Made by a program: the position numbers and the translations under genes
NCBI RefSeq assembly: GCF_900110105.1
Contig: NZ_FOCL01000006.1
Span: forward strand, 124,001-188,000
Length of the DNA stretch: 64,000 bases
From: Mucilaginibacter gossypiicola
GTDB lineage: Bacteria; Bacteroidota; Bacteroidia; Sphingobacteriales; Sphingobacteriaceae
Reading direction: 5' to 3'
Part shown: positions 16,004-23,558 of the stretch, piece by piece
Layout: the number at the start of each line of letters is the position of its first letter
Position numbering within the stretch: position 1 is the stretch's first letter
Notes under the pieces: model-generated
The model's input: only the letters and a program-made list of their open reading frames with translations
Database searches by the model: none
What the model was told of the DNA's origin: nothing

Positions 16004-16399
16004 ATGTTTCAGAATTTGTTTTCATTTGAAGGCCGTATCCGTAGAACGGAATACGGTATCAGCTTTATCATTTATGCCATTTGTTATTTAGTAATAATTA
16101 GCATTATACCTGGTGGTAGCGCAGTCTCAATGGTTGCATTCCTTGGTTTCATTCCGCTGCTTTGGTTTTTTTGGTCGCAAGGTGCAAAGCGTTGCCACGA
16201 TTTGGGTAAGAGCGGTTGGTTTCAGATCATCCCTTTTTATTTTATAGCCCTTCTATTTTTTGACGGTGAAGCCGGTGAAAACCAGTATGGCGATAATTCG
16301 AAAGGCATAGGGACCTCATTTGATCCAGCTGATTATCAAAGTCCTTTCCCTCCACCGCAAAGTCAGTCCACAGAAAGTTATTCGGAGACAAAAGAATAA
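16004..16399 (+). CDS. DUF805-family membrane protein
   Basis: A 131-residue inner-membrane protein of the DUF805 family. Seen: the family opening with R (FSFEGRIRRTEYGISFIIY), three to four hydrophobic helices (about 17-35, 45-63 and 78-92), and the signature WSQGAKRCHDLGKSGWF (about 57-73) including the conserved K-R-x-H-D-x-G-xSGW. The C-terminal tail after GENQYGDNSKG is polar, rich in Ser, Gln and Pro. Function is unknown for the family. It stands alone after the REP-rich spacer and is followed by a family B palindrome. Confidence 0.9.
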   Translation: MFQNLFSFEGRIRRTEYGISFIIYAICYLVIISIIPGGSAVSMVAFLGFIPLLWFFWSQGAKRCHDLGKSGWFQIIPFYFIALLFFDGEAGENQYGDNSKGIGTSFDPADYQSPFPPPQSQSTESYSETKE

Positions 16400-16406
16400 T
16401 GATAGG

Positions 16407-16520
16407 CTACCATGGGTTTAGCGATAGCGTAACCCGTGGGAATTATACTGTAGCTTTCAGCTTACGATCCATCAGCTGAAAACTGAAGTTATGCCTAACA
16501 CCGGGCTGAAAGCCCGGCAG
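16407..16520. repeat. Interspersed palindromic repeat, family B, copy 3 (inverted, diverged)
   Basis: Matches the reverse complement of the copy at 6191-6301: it ends ACCGGGCTGAAAGCCCGGCAG and has inner words TAGCTTTCAGCTTACGATCC and CAGCTGAAAACTGAAG. The left arm has diverged to ATGGGTTTAGCGATAGCGTA. It is 8 bp past the DUF805 stop. Confidence 0.75.
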
Positions 16521-16527
16521 ATATAAA

Positions 16528-16564
16528 AACAACAAACGCCCGGATTTTCCGGGCGTTTGTTGTT
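16528..16564. terminator. Bidirectional terminator between DUF805 gene and pgi
   Basis: AACAACAAACGCCCGGA (16528-16544) pairs perfectly over 17 bp with TCCGGGCGTTTGTTGTT (16548-16564) around a 3-base loop, with GTTTTTATAT following on the minus strand. Confidence 0.88.
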
Positions 16565-16597
16565 TAAAACTATACCCCCCTTCAGGGGGCTGGGAGG

Positions 16598-18244
16598 CTA
16601 CCTCCACGCTTTATACTGATTGATCAAACCATTGGTTGATGAATCATGGCTGCTGATCTCAGCGTTATCTTTCAACTCAGGAAGGATTTTGCCGGCAAGT
16701 TGCTTGCCAAGCTCTACACCCCACTGATCAAAGCTGTATATGTTCCAGATGATGCCCTGGGTAAAGATCTTGTGTTCATACGCGGCAATCAGTGCGCCCA
16801 AAGTGTAAGGAGTGATCTTTTTGATCAGGAATGAGTTTGTTGGACGGTTACCTTCAAACACTTTGAACGGAGCAATTTTAACAATCTCTTCGTCTGATTT
16901 TCCGGCAGCTTTTAGCTCTTCAATAACAACTTCTTCGGTTTTACCGTTCATTAAAGCTTCGGTTTGTGCAAAGAAGTTTGACAGCAGCATGTTGTGGTGC
17001 TCGCCAAGTGGATTGTGTGACTGAGCCGGAGCAATGAAGTCGGCAGGGATTAGTTTGGTACCCTGGTGAATTAATTGGTAAAATGCATGCTGACCGTTTG
17101 TGCCTGGCTCACCCCAAATGATCGGGCCGGTTGAGTAGTCAACATCTTTACCATTGCGGTCAACATGTTTACCGTTACTTTCCATATCTCCCTGTTGGAA
17201 ATAAGCCGAGAAACGGTGCAGGTATTGATCATAAGGTAAAATCACATTGGTTTCGGCCTCAAAGAAGTTGTTATACCAAATGCCGATCAAGCCCATAATA
17301 ACCGGAATATTTTGATCAAACTCGGCAGATTTGAAATGATTGTCGGTAGCATGTGCGCCAGCAAGCAGATCGGCGAAGTTTTCAAAGCCTATGCTCAGGG
17401 CAATTGATAAACCGATAGCGCTCCATAAAGAGTAACGGCCACCTACCCAATCCCAAAACTCAAACATGTTTTTAGTGTCGATACCGAATTTTTCAACCGC
17501 TGCTGCATTGGTTGAAAGGGCAGCGAAGTGTTTAGCAACATCAGCCTCGGTAGCACCGCTGGCCAGGAACCAGTCGCGGGCGCTGTGGGCATTGCCCATA
17601 GTTTCCTGGGTAGTAAAGGTTTTTGAAGCCACCAGGAACAGGGTAGTTTCCGGATCAACCGCTTTCAGGGTTTCAACTATATGTGTACCGTCCACGTTGC
17701 TTACAAAGTGGAGGTTCAAATGATTTTTATATGCTTTTAATGCTTCGGTTACCATTACCGGGCCAAGGTCAGATCCGCCAATGCCGATGTTAACTACATC
17801 GGTAATAGCTTTGCCGGTGTAGCCTTTCCACTCGCCCGAGATAATAGCTTCGCTGAAAGCTTTCATTTGGTCAAGTACTTTATTAACATCGGGCATAACA
17901 TCTTTACCATCAACATAAATAGGGGTGTTGCTGCGGTTACGTAATGCAATGTGCAATACCGGCCGGCCTTCTGTAACGTTGATTTTTTCGCCCGAGTACA
18001 TGGCATCTATTGCCTCTTTTAGTGAACACTCTTTGGCCAGCTGTATTAATAAAGCGATGGTTTCATCATCGATACGGTTCTTCGAATAATCGAGGAGGAT
18101 ATCCTCAAACTGGATTGAGAATTTATTAAAGCGCTGGTCGTCAGCGTCAAACATTTCCTTCAGGCTTTTTGATACAATATCAATGTAATGATCTGTAAGA
18201 TATTTGTAGGCCTGGGTTGTTGTAAAATCGGTAGTTGGCAGCAT
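16598..18244 (-). CDS. pgi: Glucose-6-phosphate isomerase
   Basis: Interconverts glucose-6-phosphate and fructose-6-phosphate in glycolysis. Seen: DVVNIGIGGSDLGPVM (phosphate loop), SKTFTTQETM, GGRYSLWSAIGLS (PGI signature) and GEPGTNGQHAFYQLIHQGT (second signature), all intact, with a C-terminal LINQYKAWR. The frame is open to 18265, but the conserved sequence begins at MLPTTDFTTTQAY (18244), and the longer form would overlap the candidate promoter, so I use 18244 (548 residues, normal length). Single-gene unit with its own terminator. Confidence 0.96.
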   Translation of the reverse strand: MLPTTDFTTTQAYKYLTDHYIDIVSKSLKEMFDADDQRFNKFSIQFEDILLDYSKNRIDDETIALLIQLAKECSLKEAIDAMYSGEKINVTEGRPVLHIALRNRSNTPIYVDGKDVMPDVNKVLDQMKAFSEAIISGEWKGYTGKAITDVVNIGIGGSDLGPVMVTEALKAYKNHLNLHFVSNVDGTHIVETLKAVDPETTLFLVASKTFTTQETMGNAHSARDWFLASGATEADVAKHFAALSTNAAAVEKFGIDTKNMFEFWDWVGGRYSLWSAIGLSIALSIGFENFADLLAGAHATDNHFKSAEFDQNIPVIMGLIGIWYNNFFEAETNVILPYDQYLHRFSAYFQQGDMESNGKHVDRNGKDVDYSTGPIIWGEPGTNGQHAFYQLIHQGTKLIPADFIAPAQSHNPLGEHHNMLLSNFFAQTEALMNGKTEEVVIEELKAAGKSDEEIVKIAPFKVFEGNRPTNSFLIKKITPYTLGALIAAYEHKIFTQGIIWNIYSFDQWGVELGKQLAGKILPELKDNAEISSHDSSTNGLINQYKAWR

Positions 18245-18262
18245 AATTGTCTTATTTTTTAA

Positions 18263-18270
18263 CAAAAGTA
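18263..18270 (-). promoter_or_regulatory. Candidate -7 box for pgi
   Basis: TACTTTTG on the minus strand matches TAnnTTTG and ends 18 bp before the ATG at 18244. It also argues against the longer start at 18265. Confidence 0.4.
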
Positions 18271-18396
18271 AAAAGTTAATTGAAAGGTGATTGTTAAATA
18301 AAATAATAGTCTGTCTTAGTGTTAATTAAACACGGGCGGCATAGTGTTTACTTTACACCTAAAAATTATGAGAATTACAAAAGAATTACAAATATA

Positions 18397-18430
18397 TTTT
18401 GAAGTTTTAAATTTTTATTTGATATATTTG
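18397..18430 (+). promoter_or_regulatory. Candidate promoter of the 18498 gene
   Basis: TTTTG (18397-18401) and TATATTTG (18423-18430) are separated by 21 bp, fitting the Bacteroidota -33/-7 pattern. The leader would be about 65 nt. Confidence 0.45.
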
Positions 18431-18497
18431 TTTCGATGGTAATCAAACGAGGTATTTATCATCAATTTGTAAATTTACTTTAAAAGCACGTATTACT

Positions 18498-18935
18498 ATG
18501 TTTGAAAAACTGTTTTTGCTTGTAAAAGATAACGCCGGGACGGCTGTTATCAACAACCCGGTGATCCCTGCTAAATATCACGAGGCAGTGATCAATGAAG
18601 CTTCAAGTTCTATCATTGAAGTATTGAAAGGCCAGCTTGAAAGCGGCAAGGTAAAGGAACTTATAAAGTATTTTCAGTTTTCGGGTAGTTACAACAATTC
18701 ATTAGTATCAAGCATTACCAATAGTTTTGCCAGTAAGCTTAATATTTTTTATAGTATCGATCCGGCAAGTGCTTTAGCTGCTGCAAAGGCTTTAATTCCA
18801 ACCGTGATGAACGAGTTGGTTAAAGAGACTAAAAGCGGTGAAGCCAAAGAGTTTGCTTTGGGTACTATGCTTACAAAATTGAATGGTAACCGTGCCGATC
18901 TGGCCCCGCTTGTCAACAACCTGATGGTTGCTTAA
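18498..18935 (+). CDS. Small helical protein, DUF937-like, function unknown
   Basis: 145 residues, predicted almost entirely alpha-helical, with no signal peptide or membrane segment. The pattern AVINNPVIPAKYHEAVINEASSSIIEVLKGQLESG followed by a KELIKYF helix resembles small DUF937-like proteins of Bacteroidota, though I cannot confirm the family. It is a monocistronic unit: a candidate promoter about 65 bp upstream and a clear terminator 27 bp downstream. Such isolated, well-framed small genes are often well expressed. Function unknown. Confidence 0.75.
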   Translation: MFEKLFLLVKDNAGTAVINNPVIPAKYHEAVINEASSSIIEVLKGQLESGKVKELIKYFQFSGSYNNSLVSSITNSFASKLNIFYSIDPASALAAAKALIPTVMNELVKETKSGEAKEFALGTMLTKLNGNRADLAPLVNNLMVA

Positions 18936-18962
18936 CATACTATTACATCTGCCTAATGAATG

Positions 18963-18998
18963 GGCCTGCTGATTGTTAAACAATTTGCAGGCCTTTTT
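18963..18998 (+). terminator. Terminator after the 18498 gene
   Basis: GGCCTGC (18963-18969) pairs with GCAGGCC (18987-18993), with an inner ATTGT/ACAAT pair, followed by TTTTTATTT. Confidence 0.8.
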
Positions 18999-19023
18999 AT
19001 TTAGGGCAATTTTTCAAATTACA

Positions 19024-19031
19024 TATATTTG
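19024..19031 (+). promoter_or_regulatory. Candidate -7 box for prfB, near-leaderless
   Basis: TATATTTG matches TAnnTTTG and ends 4 bp before the prfB ATG at 19036. If used, transcription would start at or beside the initiation codon. Confidence 0.35.
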
Positions 19032-19035
19032 CCGC

Positions 19036-20128
19036 ATGACTAAAGAACAAGTTCAGGATTTAAGGGATAGAGTAACTTCCCTGAGGAGGCATCTTTGACA
19101 TTGATAAGAAGCTGGAACTATTACAGGAAGAACAGGAAATAACCATTGGCCCGCATTTTTGGGATCATCCCAAAGAGGCCGAAAAGGTATTGGCATCCAT
19201 CAAAGTAAAAAAAGTATGGACAGATGCTTTTCAAAAAGTGGTATCGGTTGTTGATGACGCCGGTGTGCTTTTTGAATTTTACCAGGGTGGCGATGCTACT
19301 GAGACCGAAATGCAGGAACAATATAATGCGGCTTTAAAGGCTGTTGAAGAGCTTGAATTTAAAAACATGCTCTCGGCCGAAGAAGATCAGCTCAATGCCG
19401 TATTGCAGATCACAGCCGGTGCCGGTGGTACCGAAAGCTGCGACTGGGCCGGTATGCTCATGCGTATGTACATTATGTGGGGCGAAAAGAATGGCTACAA
19501 AGTAACCGAACAGGATTACCAGGAAGGTGACGTAGCCGGTGTAAAAACGGTTACCCTGCAATTGGAGGGTGAATTTGCTTATGGCTATCTGAAAGGCGAA
19601 AATGGTGTACATCGTTTAGTGCGTGTATCTCCGTTTGATGCCAACGCCAAACGCCACACTTCGTTTGCTTCGGTGTACGTTTATCCGCTGGTTGATGATA
19701 CCATTGAAATTGAGGTAAACCCTGCTGATATCGAGTTTGAAACATTCCGTTCGGGCGGTGCCGGTGGGCAGAATGTGAATAAGGTAGAGACTGCGGTACG
19801 CTTATATCACAAACCATCGGGCATTATCATCAAAAACCAGGAATCACGCTCGCAATTACAAAATAAGGATAACGCCATCCGCTTGCTGAAATCGCAATTA
19901 TATGAAATTGAGATGCGCAAACGTATGGAATTGACCAACGCCATTGAAGGTAACAAGAAGAAAATAGAGTGGGGCTCACAGATCCGTAACTACGTTTTAC
20001 ATCCGTATAAACTGGTTAAAGATCTGCGTACCGATCATGAAACTTCAAACGCAGCAGCAGTGCTTGATGGCGATCTGGACGATTTCCTGAAAGCTTACCT
20101 GATGGAATTTGGTGGTCCGAAGACGTAA
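19036..20128 (+). CDS. prfB: Peptide chain release factor 2, with programmed +1 frameshift
   Basis: Releases the nascent protein at UAA and UGA codons. The gene is in two frames: ATG 19036 opens 20 codons ending CTT TGA (stop at 19096-19098); shifting +1 past the T continues DIDKKLELLQEEQ in the frame that runs to 20128, giving 363 residues. The later part carries the GGQ loop (SGGAGGQNVNKVET) that triggers peptidyl-tRNA hydrolysis, the GAGGTESCDWAGMLMRMY segment, and the anticodon-like tripeptide region (RLVRVSPFDANAKRHTSFASV). The frameshift is the conserved autoregulatory device of prfB: when RF2 is scarce the ribosome shifts and makes more. Confidence 0.96.
19084..19099 (+). promoter_or_regulatory. 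prfB: prfB programmed frameshift site
   Basis: AGGAGG (19084-19089) acts as an internal Shine-Dalgarno, followed by CAT CTT TGA C: the slippery CTT (19093-19095), the in-frame UGA (19096-19098) and the C that favours shifting. This matches the E. coli arrangement, in an organism whose genes otherwise show no Shine-Dalgarno. Confidence 0.93.
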
Positions 20129-20149
20129 AAAAGAATAAGACATAAAAGG

Positions 20150-20244
20150 CGTCATTGCGAGGTACGAAGCAATCCCCGATGAGCAGAGAGATTTTGCAGA
20201 TCCGCCCTGTAAAGTAGGGGATTGCTTCGTACCTCGCAATGACG
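20150..20244. repeat. Interspersed palindromic repeat, family C, copy 1
   Basis: A 95-bp element with perfect 28-bp inverted ends, beginning CGTCATTGCGAGGTACGAAG and continuing CAATCCCC, enclosing about 39 bp. It lies 21 bp past the prfB stop. A second 95-bp copy is at 22264-22358. Confidence 0.9.
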
Positions 20245-20264
20245 TTGTTTTTTAAAGGCTAATG

Positions 20265-20296
20265 AACGGAGTATCAGAAATGATACTCCGTTTTTT
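20265..20296 (+). terminator. Terminator after prfB
   Basis: AACGGAGTATCA (20265-20276), loop GAAA, TGATACTCCGTT, then a T run: a 12-bp stem with a GNRA loop. Confidence 0.85.
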
Positions 20297-20349
20297 GTTT
20301 TCAGCATATTAATTGTATTTTGGACACATCCAATTTGCCTTTTAAAAAT

Positions 20350-21264
20350 ATGAAGACCATTTTATCTGCCTTAGTCTTGACAGCTATAACATTTGCTTCC
20401 TTTGCACAGGAAAAACCGATGCCCCTTTATCCCAAAGGTGTTCCTAACTCTAAAAAAGCCCCGGCAACCTATGTTGAAAAAACAGACAACAGGAGCTGGA
20501 TCACCATGGTAACCGAGCCAACATTAACGCCATATCTGCCCGAAAAAGGTAAAGCTAACGGAGCTGCAGTTGTTGTTTGCCCAGGTGGTGGATATTCCGG
20601 ACTGGCTTCGGATCATGAAGGAAAAGCGGTTGCGCAAGCGTTTGCCAATATTGGTGTAACGGCGTTTGTGTTAAAATACCGCCTGCCAAGCGATGATATC
20701 ATGGCTGATAAATCTATCGGCCCGCTGCAGGATGCGCAAATGGCCATATATACCGTGCGTAAAAATGCTGCTGAGTGGAATATCAATCCGTCTAAAATAG
20801 GTATTATCGGTTTTTCGGCCGGTGGTCACCTGGCTTCAACCGAAGGTACACATTTTGATAAACCGGTTATCGAGGATAAAGAAAATATCAGCGTACGCCC
20901 TGATTTTATGATGTTGATCTACCCTGTAATTTCTTTTGGAGAGTATGCCCACGTTGGCTCAAGAGAAAACCTAATAGGTAAGAGTCCGTCAGCAGAACAG
21001 TTAGAGCTGTATTCGAACGAAAAGCAAGTTACTGCCAACACCCCGCCAACATTTTTGGTGCATGCCGAAGATGATACTGTAGTGCCTGTGCAAAACAGCC
21101 TGTTGTTTTATGACGCGCTGTTAAAGAATAAGGTAAAAACCGAAATGCACCTTTTCCAGGAAGGTGGCCACGGTTTCGGGATGAACAACTCTAAAAATAA
21201 AGGTAAATGGTTTGAATGGGCTGCTTCATGGCTGGAGGAGAACGGATTTTTGAGCGGGAAATAA
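20350..21264 (+). CDS. Secreted alpha/beta hydrolase (acetyl-esterase-like)
   Basis: Exported esterase/lipase-type hydrolase. Seen: a signal peptide (MKTILSALVLTAITFASFAQ, cleaved near 20), an oxyanion CPGGGYSGLA at about 77-86, nucleophile S156 in GFSAGGH, acid in HAEDDTVVP and base in EGGHGFG, in the order of acetylxylan-esterase/BD-FAE-like enzymes. The frame extends to 20320 (TTG), but the ATG at 20350 starts the signal peptide (304 residues). The substrate is probably an acetylated polysaccharide, by family only; no CAZy cluster is nearby. A small ankyrin gene follows by 10 bp. Confidence 0.88.
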   Translation: MKTILSALVLTAITFASFAQEKPMPLYPKGVPNSKKAPATYVEKTDNRSWITMVTEPTLTPYLPEKGKANGAAVVVCPGGGYSGLASDHEGKAVAQAFANIGVTAFVLKYRLPSDDIMADKSIGPLQDAQMAIYTVRKNAAEWNINPSKIGIIGFSAGGHLASTEGTHFDKPVIEDKENISVRPDFMMLIYPVISFGEYAHVGSRENLIGKSPSAEQLELYSNEKQVTANTPPTFLVHAEDDTVVPVQNSLLFYDALLKNKVKTEMHLFQEGGHGFGMNNSKNKGKWFEWAASWLEENGFLSGK

Positions 21265-21274
21265 ATAGACATAA

Positions 21275-21721
21275 ATGAAACAACTTATCCTGCTCCTTGT
21301 CTTCATTTTATCAGGCTTTTGTGTAAAGGCACAAGCAATTAACGAGCAATTGTACAAAGCCGTAAATGCAAATGATACAACCCTGGCCGAAACTTTAATC
21401 AATAAGGGTGCTGATGTCAACTTCAAACGCAAGGTGATGAATTTTGAAATGAGTTTGCTGATGCTATCAGTTCAGCAAGATCAATTTAAAATGGTTAAAC
21501 TTTTGGTTGATCATAAAGTTGAAATTGACTGGAAAGACTGGTTTGGATGCACTGCTTTAATGTATGCAGCAAACAAAGGCAATGTAAACATTATCAGCTA
21601 TCTGCTAAAAAATGGTGCTGATGTCCATTTTGCAGACAAAGAAGGAAATACGGTGTTATCGGCTGCTAAAGAAGGTAACCATCCGGATGCCATTAAACTT
21701 ATTGAAGATAACCTGAAATAA
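21275..21721 (+). CDS. Secreted ankyrin-repeat protein
   Basis: A 148-residue protein with a signal peptide (KQLILLLVFILSGFCVKAQ, cleavage near 20) followed by three to four ankyrin repeats, seen as LAETLINKGADVNFK, KMVKLLVDHKVEIDWKD, GCTALMYAANKGNVNIISYLLKNGADVHFAD, and a final KEGNTVLSAAKEGNHPDAIKLI. Periplasmic or outer-membrane-associated protein-binding role likely; the partner is unknown. It is 10 bp after the esterase gene, so probably translated from the same mRNA and perhaps acting with it. Confidence 0.85.
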   Translation: MKQLILLLVFILSGFCVKAQAINEQLYKAVNANDTTLAETLINKGADVNFKRKVMNFEMSLLMLSVQQDQFKMVKLLVDHKVEIDWKDWFGCTALMYAANKGNVNIISYLLKNGADVHFADKEGNTVLSAAKEGNHPDAIKLIEDNLK

Positions 21722-21824
21722 GGCTTGACGATTTTTAACAGATCAATCAAACACTAATCAAATTTTATTGTTGAGGTAAACAGTCTTTTTTGAAAGTACA
21801 AAGTTCGACCTTAATGATGATTTT

Positions 21825-22253
21825 ATGTTGAAAAGAATACTGTTAGCGGCATTGCTCATTGCCGGTGCCTGCTTTAATGTTATCGCCCAATCCATCAAAT
21901 ACAAAAGCGTATCTAACCAGGATCTTACTTACGTTTTAAATAACCTGCAAAAGCGTTATGTATATACCGATCATAAAACGCTGAATATTGCGGTGTACCT
22001 TGTATCTGATCAGCAGGGAGACGCTGATGCCCCGGCAGATTGTAAAACGCCTGGGTCAATTTACATTGCAGTATCTGAAGTTAAGCCTCAGCCGCAGCAA
22101 TATGTTTATAAACTGAACCCGGTTTGCGATCCTAAGTTTGTTAACTGGATCAAATCAAAAAAGATGTATAAAATAGCATTTAGCTATGGGGCGGCAGTTA
22201 AAAGGAAAACGGCGACTGTTGGGATTACGTTGAAAAAGCTGGTGGTGGAGTAG
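21825..22253 (+). CDS. Secreted protein, function unknown
   Basis: 142 residues with a signal peptide (KRILLAALLIAGACFNVIAQ, cleavage near 22). The mature part has three Cys (C66 in PADCKT, C91 in NPVCDP), a proline-containing KPQPQQYVYKL stretch and alternating strand-like segments; no domain recognised. It stands 103 bp behind the ankyrin gene in the same direction with no clear terminator between them, so the three genes may form one exported-protein unit. A family C palindrome starts 10 bp past its stop and may act as its terminator. Confidence 0.72.
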   Translation: MLKRILLAALLIAGACFNVIAQSIKYKSVSNQDLTYVLNNLQKRYVYTDHKTLNIAVYLVSDQQGDADAPADCKTPGSIYIAVSEVKPQPQQYVYKLNPVCDPKFVNWIKSKKMYKIAFSYGAAVKRKTATVGITLKKLVVE

Positions 22254-22263
22254 ATTAAAAAAG

Positions 22264-22358
22264 CGTCATTGCGAGGAACGAAGCAATCCCCGACTTTACA
22301 GGGCGAATATGCTTAGCTACTCTGCTCATTGGGGATTGCTTCGTTCCTCGCAATGACG
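22264..22358. repeat. Interspersed palindromic repeat, family C, copy 2
   Basis: A 95-bp element with perfect 28-bp inverted ends (CGTCATTGCGAGGAACGAAG, then CAATCCCC). The same base change from copy 1 (GGAAC in place of GGTAC) occurs in both arms, so pairing is conserved. Starts 10 bp past a stop codon. Confidence 0.9.
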
Positions 22359-22395
22359 TGGTGAAAAGTATAGGTTCTTTAATTCCAATTGAGAA

Positions 22396-22773
22396 TTAAC
22401 TAATATCCATTATCCCAACAATCTTATCCTCATCAAAAGTAAAAATTGAATGCCCTTTCAGGTTTAGCTCATCGCCTTTTTTTAAACCATTTGGTAAGTC
22501 AACGGCTAAAATGGCGTTATAGTCAATAGCTATTTCGGTTTTGTTGCCGGTATGCTTAAATGACCGGATAATTTGCTCGCGGCGATCAAAAAGCTTGACG
22601 GCCTGTTCGGCCTGACTCCTGAAGGCTTCTATACCATCAAGTTCCATATTTACATCACCATTGGATATATTCTGAAATTTAAGGGATGGAGCAAGGTTTT
22701 TAAGCATGCCCTCAACATCAAAGCTGTTATAGGCCTTTACATAATTGCTGATGATAAGTTCGCGTTGCTGCAT
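22396..22773 (-). CDS. NTF2-like (SnoaL-type) fold protein
   Basis: A 125-residue cytoplasmic protein with the small NTF2/SnoaL-like cone fold. Seen: the N-terminal helix QQRELIISNYVKAYNSFDVEGMLKNLAPSLKFQNIS, then GIEAFRSQAEQAVKLF, and strands ending KGHSIFTFDEDKIVGIMDIS, the usual pattern for a ligand-binding or isomerase-like pocket. No catalytic residue can be assigned. The start lies only 4 bp from a good -7 box, so its transcript is close to leaderless. Function unknown. Confidence 0.78.
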   Translation of the reverse strand: MQQRELIISNYVKAYNSFDVEGMLKNLAPSLKFQNISNGDVNMELDGIEAFRSQAEQAVKLFDRREQIIRSFKHTGNKTEIAIDYNAILAVDLPNGLKKGDELNLKGHSIFTFDEDKIVGIMDIS

Positions 22774-22777
22774 ATTA

Positions 22778-22808
22778 CAAATATAATCGCCCGTGAGGAC
22801 ACGGGCAA
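22778..22808 (-). promoter_or_regulatory. Candidate promoter of the NTF2-like gene with an embedded hairpin
   Basis: On the minus strand TTG (22808-22806) and TATATTTG (22785-22778) are 20 bp apart. Between them lies the perfect inverted repeat GCCCGTG / CACGGGC (22789-22795, 22800-22806), which could be an operator. Confidence 0.5.
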
Positions 22809-22874
22809 CGGGAGACCCTTTCTATTCTCTTTAGTCATGTCCCCCTCCGGTCGTGTCTCCACGATCGGCTAATA

Positions 22875-23552
22875 TCATTTGATCATCCCCAAATTCTGAA
22901 TATAAGCGCCGCCTACAGGCAACATAAAGCCGTTGATGGTTACCTGATGACGCTCTATCTTATCAATTTTGCTTACGGCAGCAATAAACGACCGGTGGAT
23001 CCTGATAAATTTCTCGGTCGGAAGCAGGGCTTCAACTTCGGTAATGGTCATTCGGGTAACTACCTTGCTATCCTTTAACACAAAATTGACATAATTGCCT
23101 GTGGCTTCCAGGTGATAGATTTCATCAAAATTAACGCGCACCTGGTCATAACCGGTTTTTAGGAAAATGTAATCCTTCACCTCGGCAGTGTTCCTGAAGT
23201 TATATAGCTCATAGGCTTTGTTACAGGCCTTCATGAAACGGGTAAGCGCGAAGGGTTTCAGCAGGTAATCAACCGCGTCGAGCTCAAAACTGGTAACGGC
23301 ATGTTCGGTATAGGCGGTGGTAAATATTACCAGCGGTTTTTTGTTGAGGCACGTTAACAGGTCGATGCCCGAAATGTCGGGCATCTTAATATCCAGGAAA
23401 AGCAGGTCCACCGGTTCGCGTTGCAAATAATCCATCGCTTTAAAGGCATCTGTAAATTCGGCTTTTAGATCAAGAAATGGCACCTTGGCAGCATGTGAGC
23501 GGATCACATCAAGAGCTATAGGTTCGTCATCAATGGCTATTGCTGTTATCAA
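22875..23552 (-). CDS. LytTR-family response regulator
   Basis: A 225-residue DNA-binding response regulator. Seen: receiver domain (1-120) with acidic pair D8-D9, phosphoacceptor D54 in LFLDIKMPD, Thr in IFTTAY and K in LLKPF; C-terminal LytTR domain (about 130-225) with YIFLKTGYDQVRVNFDEIYHLEATGNYVNF and the FIRIHRSFIAAVSKID motif. It begins 6 bp after the histidine kinase gene and is its obvious partner. Target genes are not evident in the window. Confidence 0.94.
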   Translation of the reverse strand: MITAIAIDDEPIALDVIRSHAAKVPFLDLKAEFTDAFKAMDYLQREPVDLLFLDIKMPDISGIDLLTCLNKKPLVIFTTAYTEHAVTSFELDAVDYLLKPFALTRFMKACNKAYELYNFRNTAEVKDYIFLKTGYDQVRVNFDEIYHLEATGNYVNFVLKDSKVVTRMTITEVEALLPTEKFIRIHRSFIAAVSKIDKIERHQVTINGFMLPVGGAYIQNLGMIK

Positions 23553-23558
23553 AGCTTA

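Noticed and set aside
19081..19190. Apparent frameshift error at the start of prfB
   Set aside because: The CTT TGA C site with upstream AGGAGG is the conserved programmed frameshift, not a sequencing or gene-decay event.
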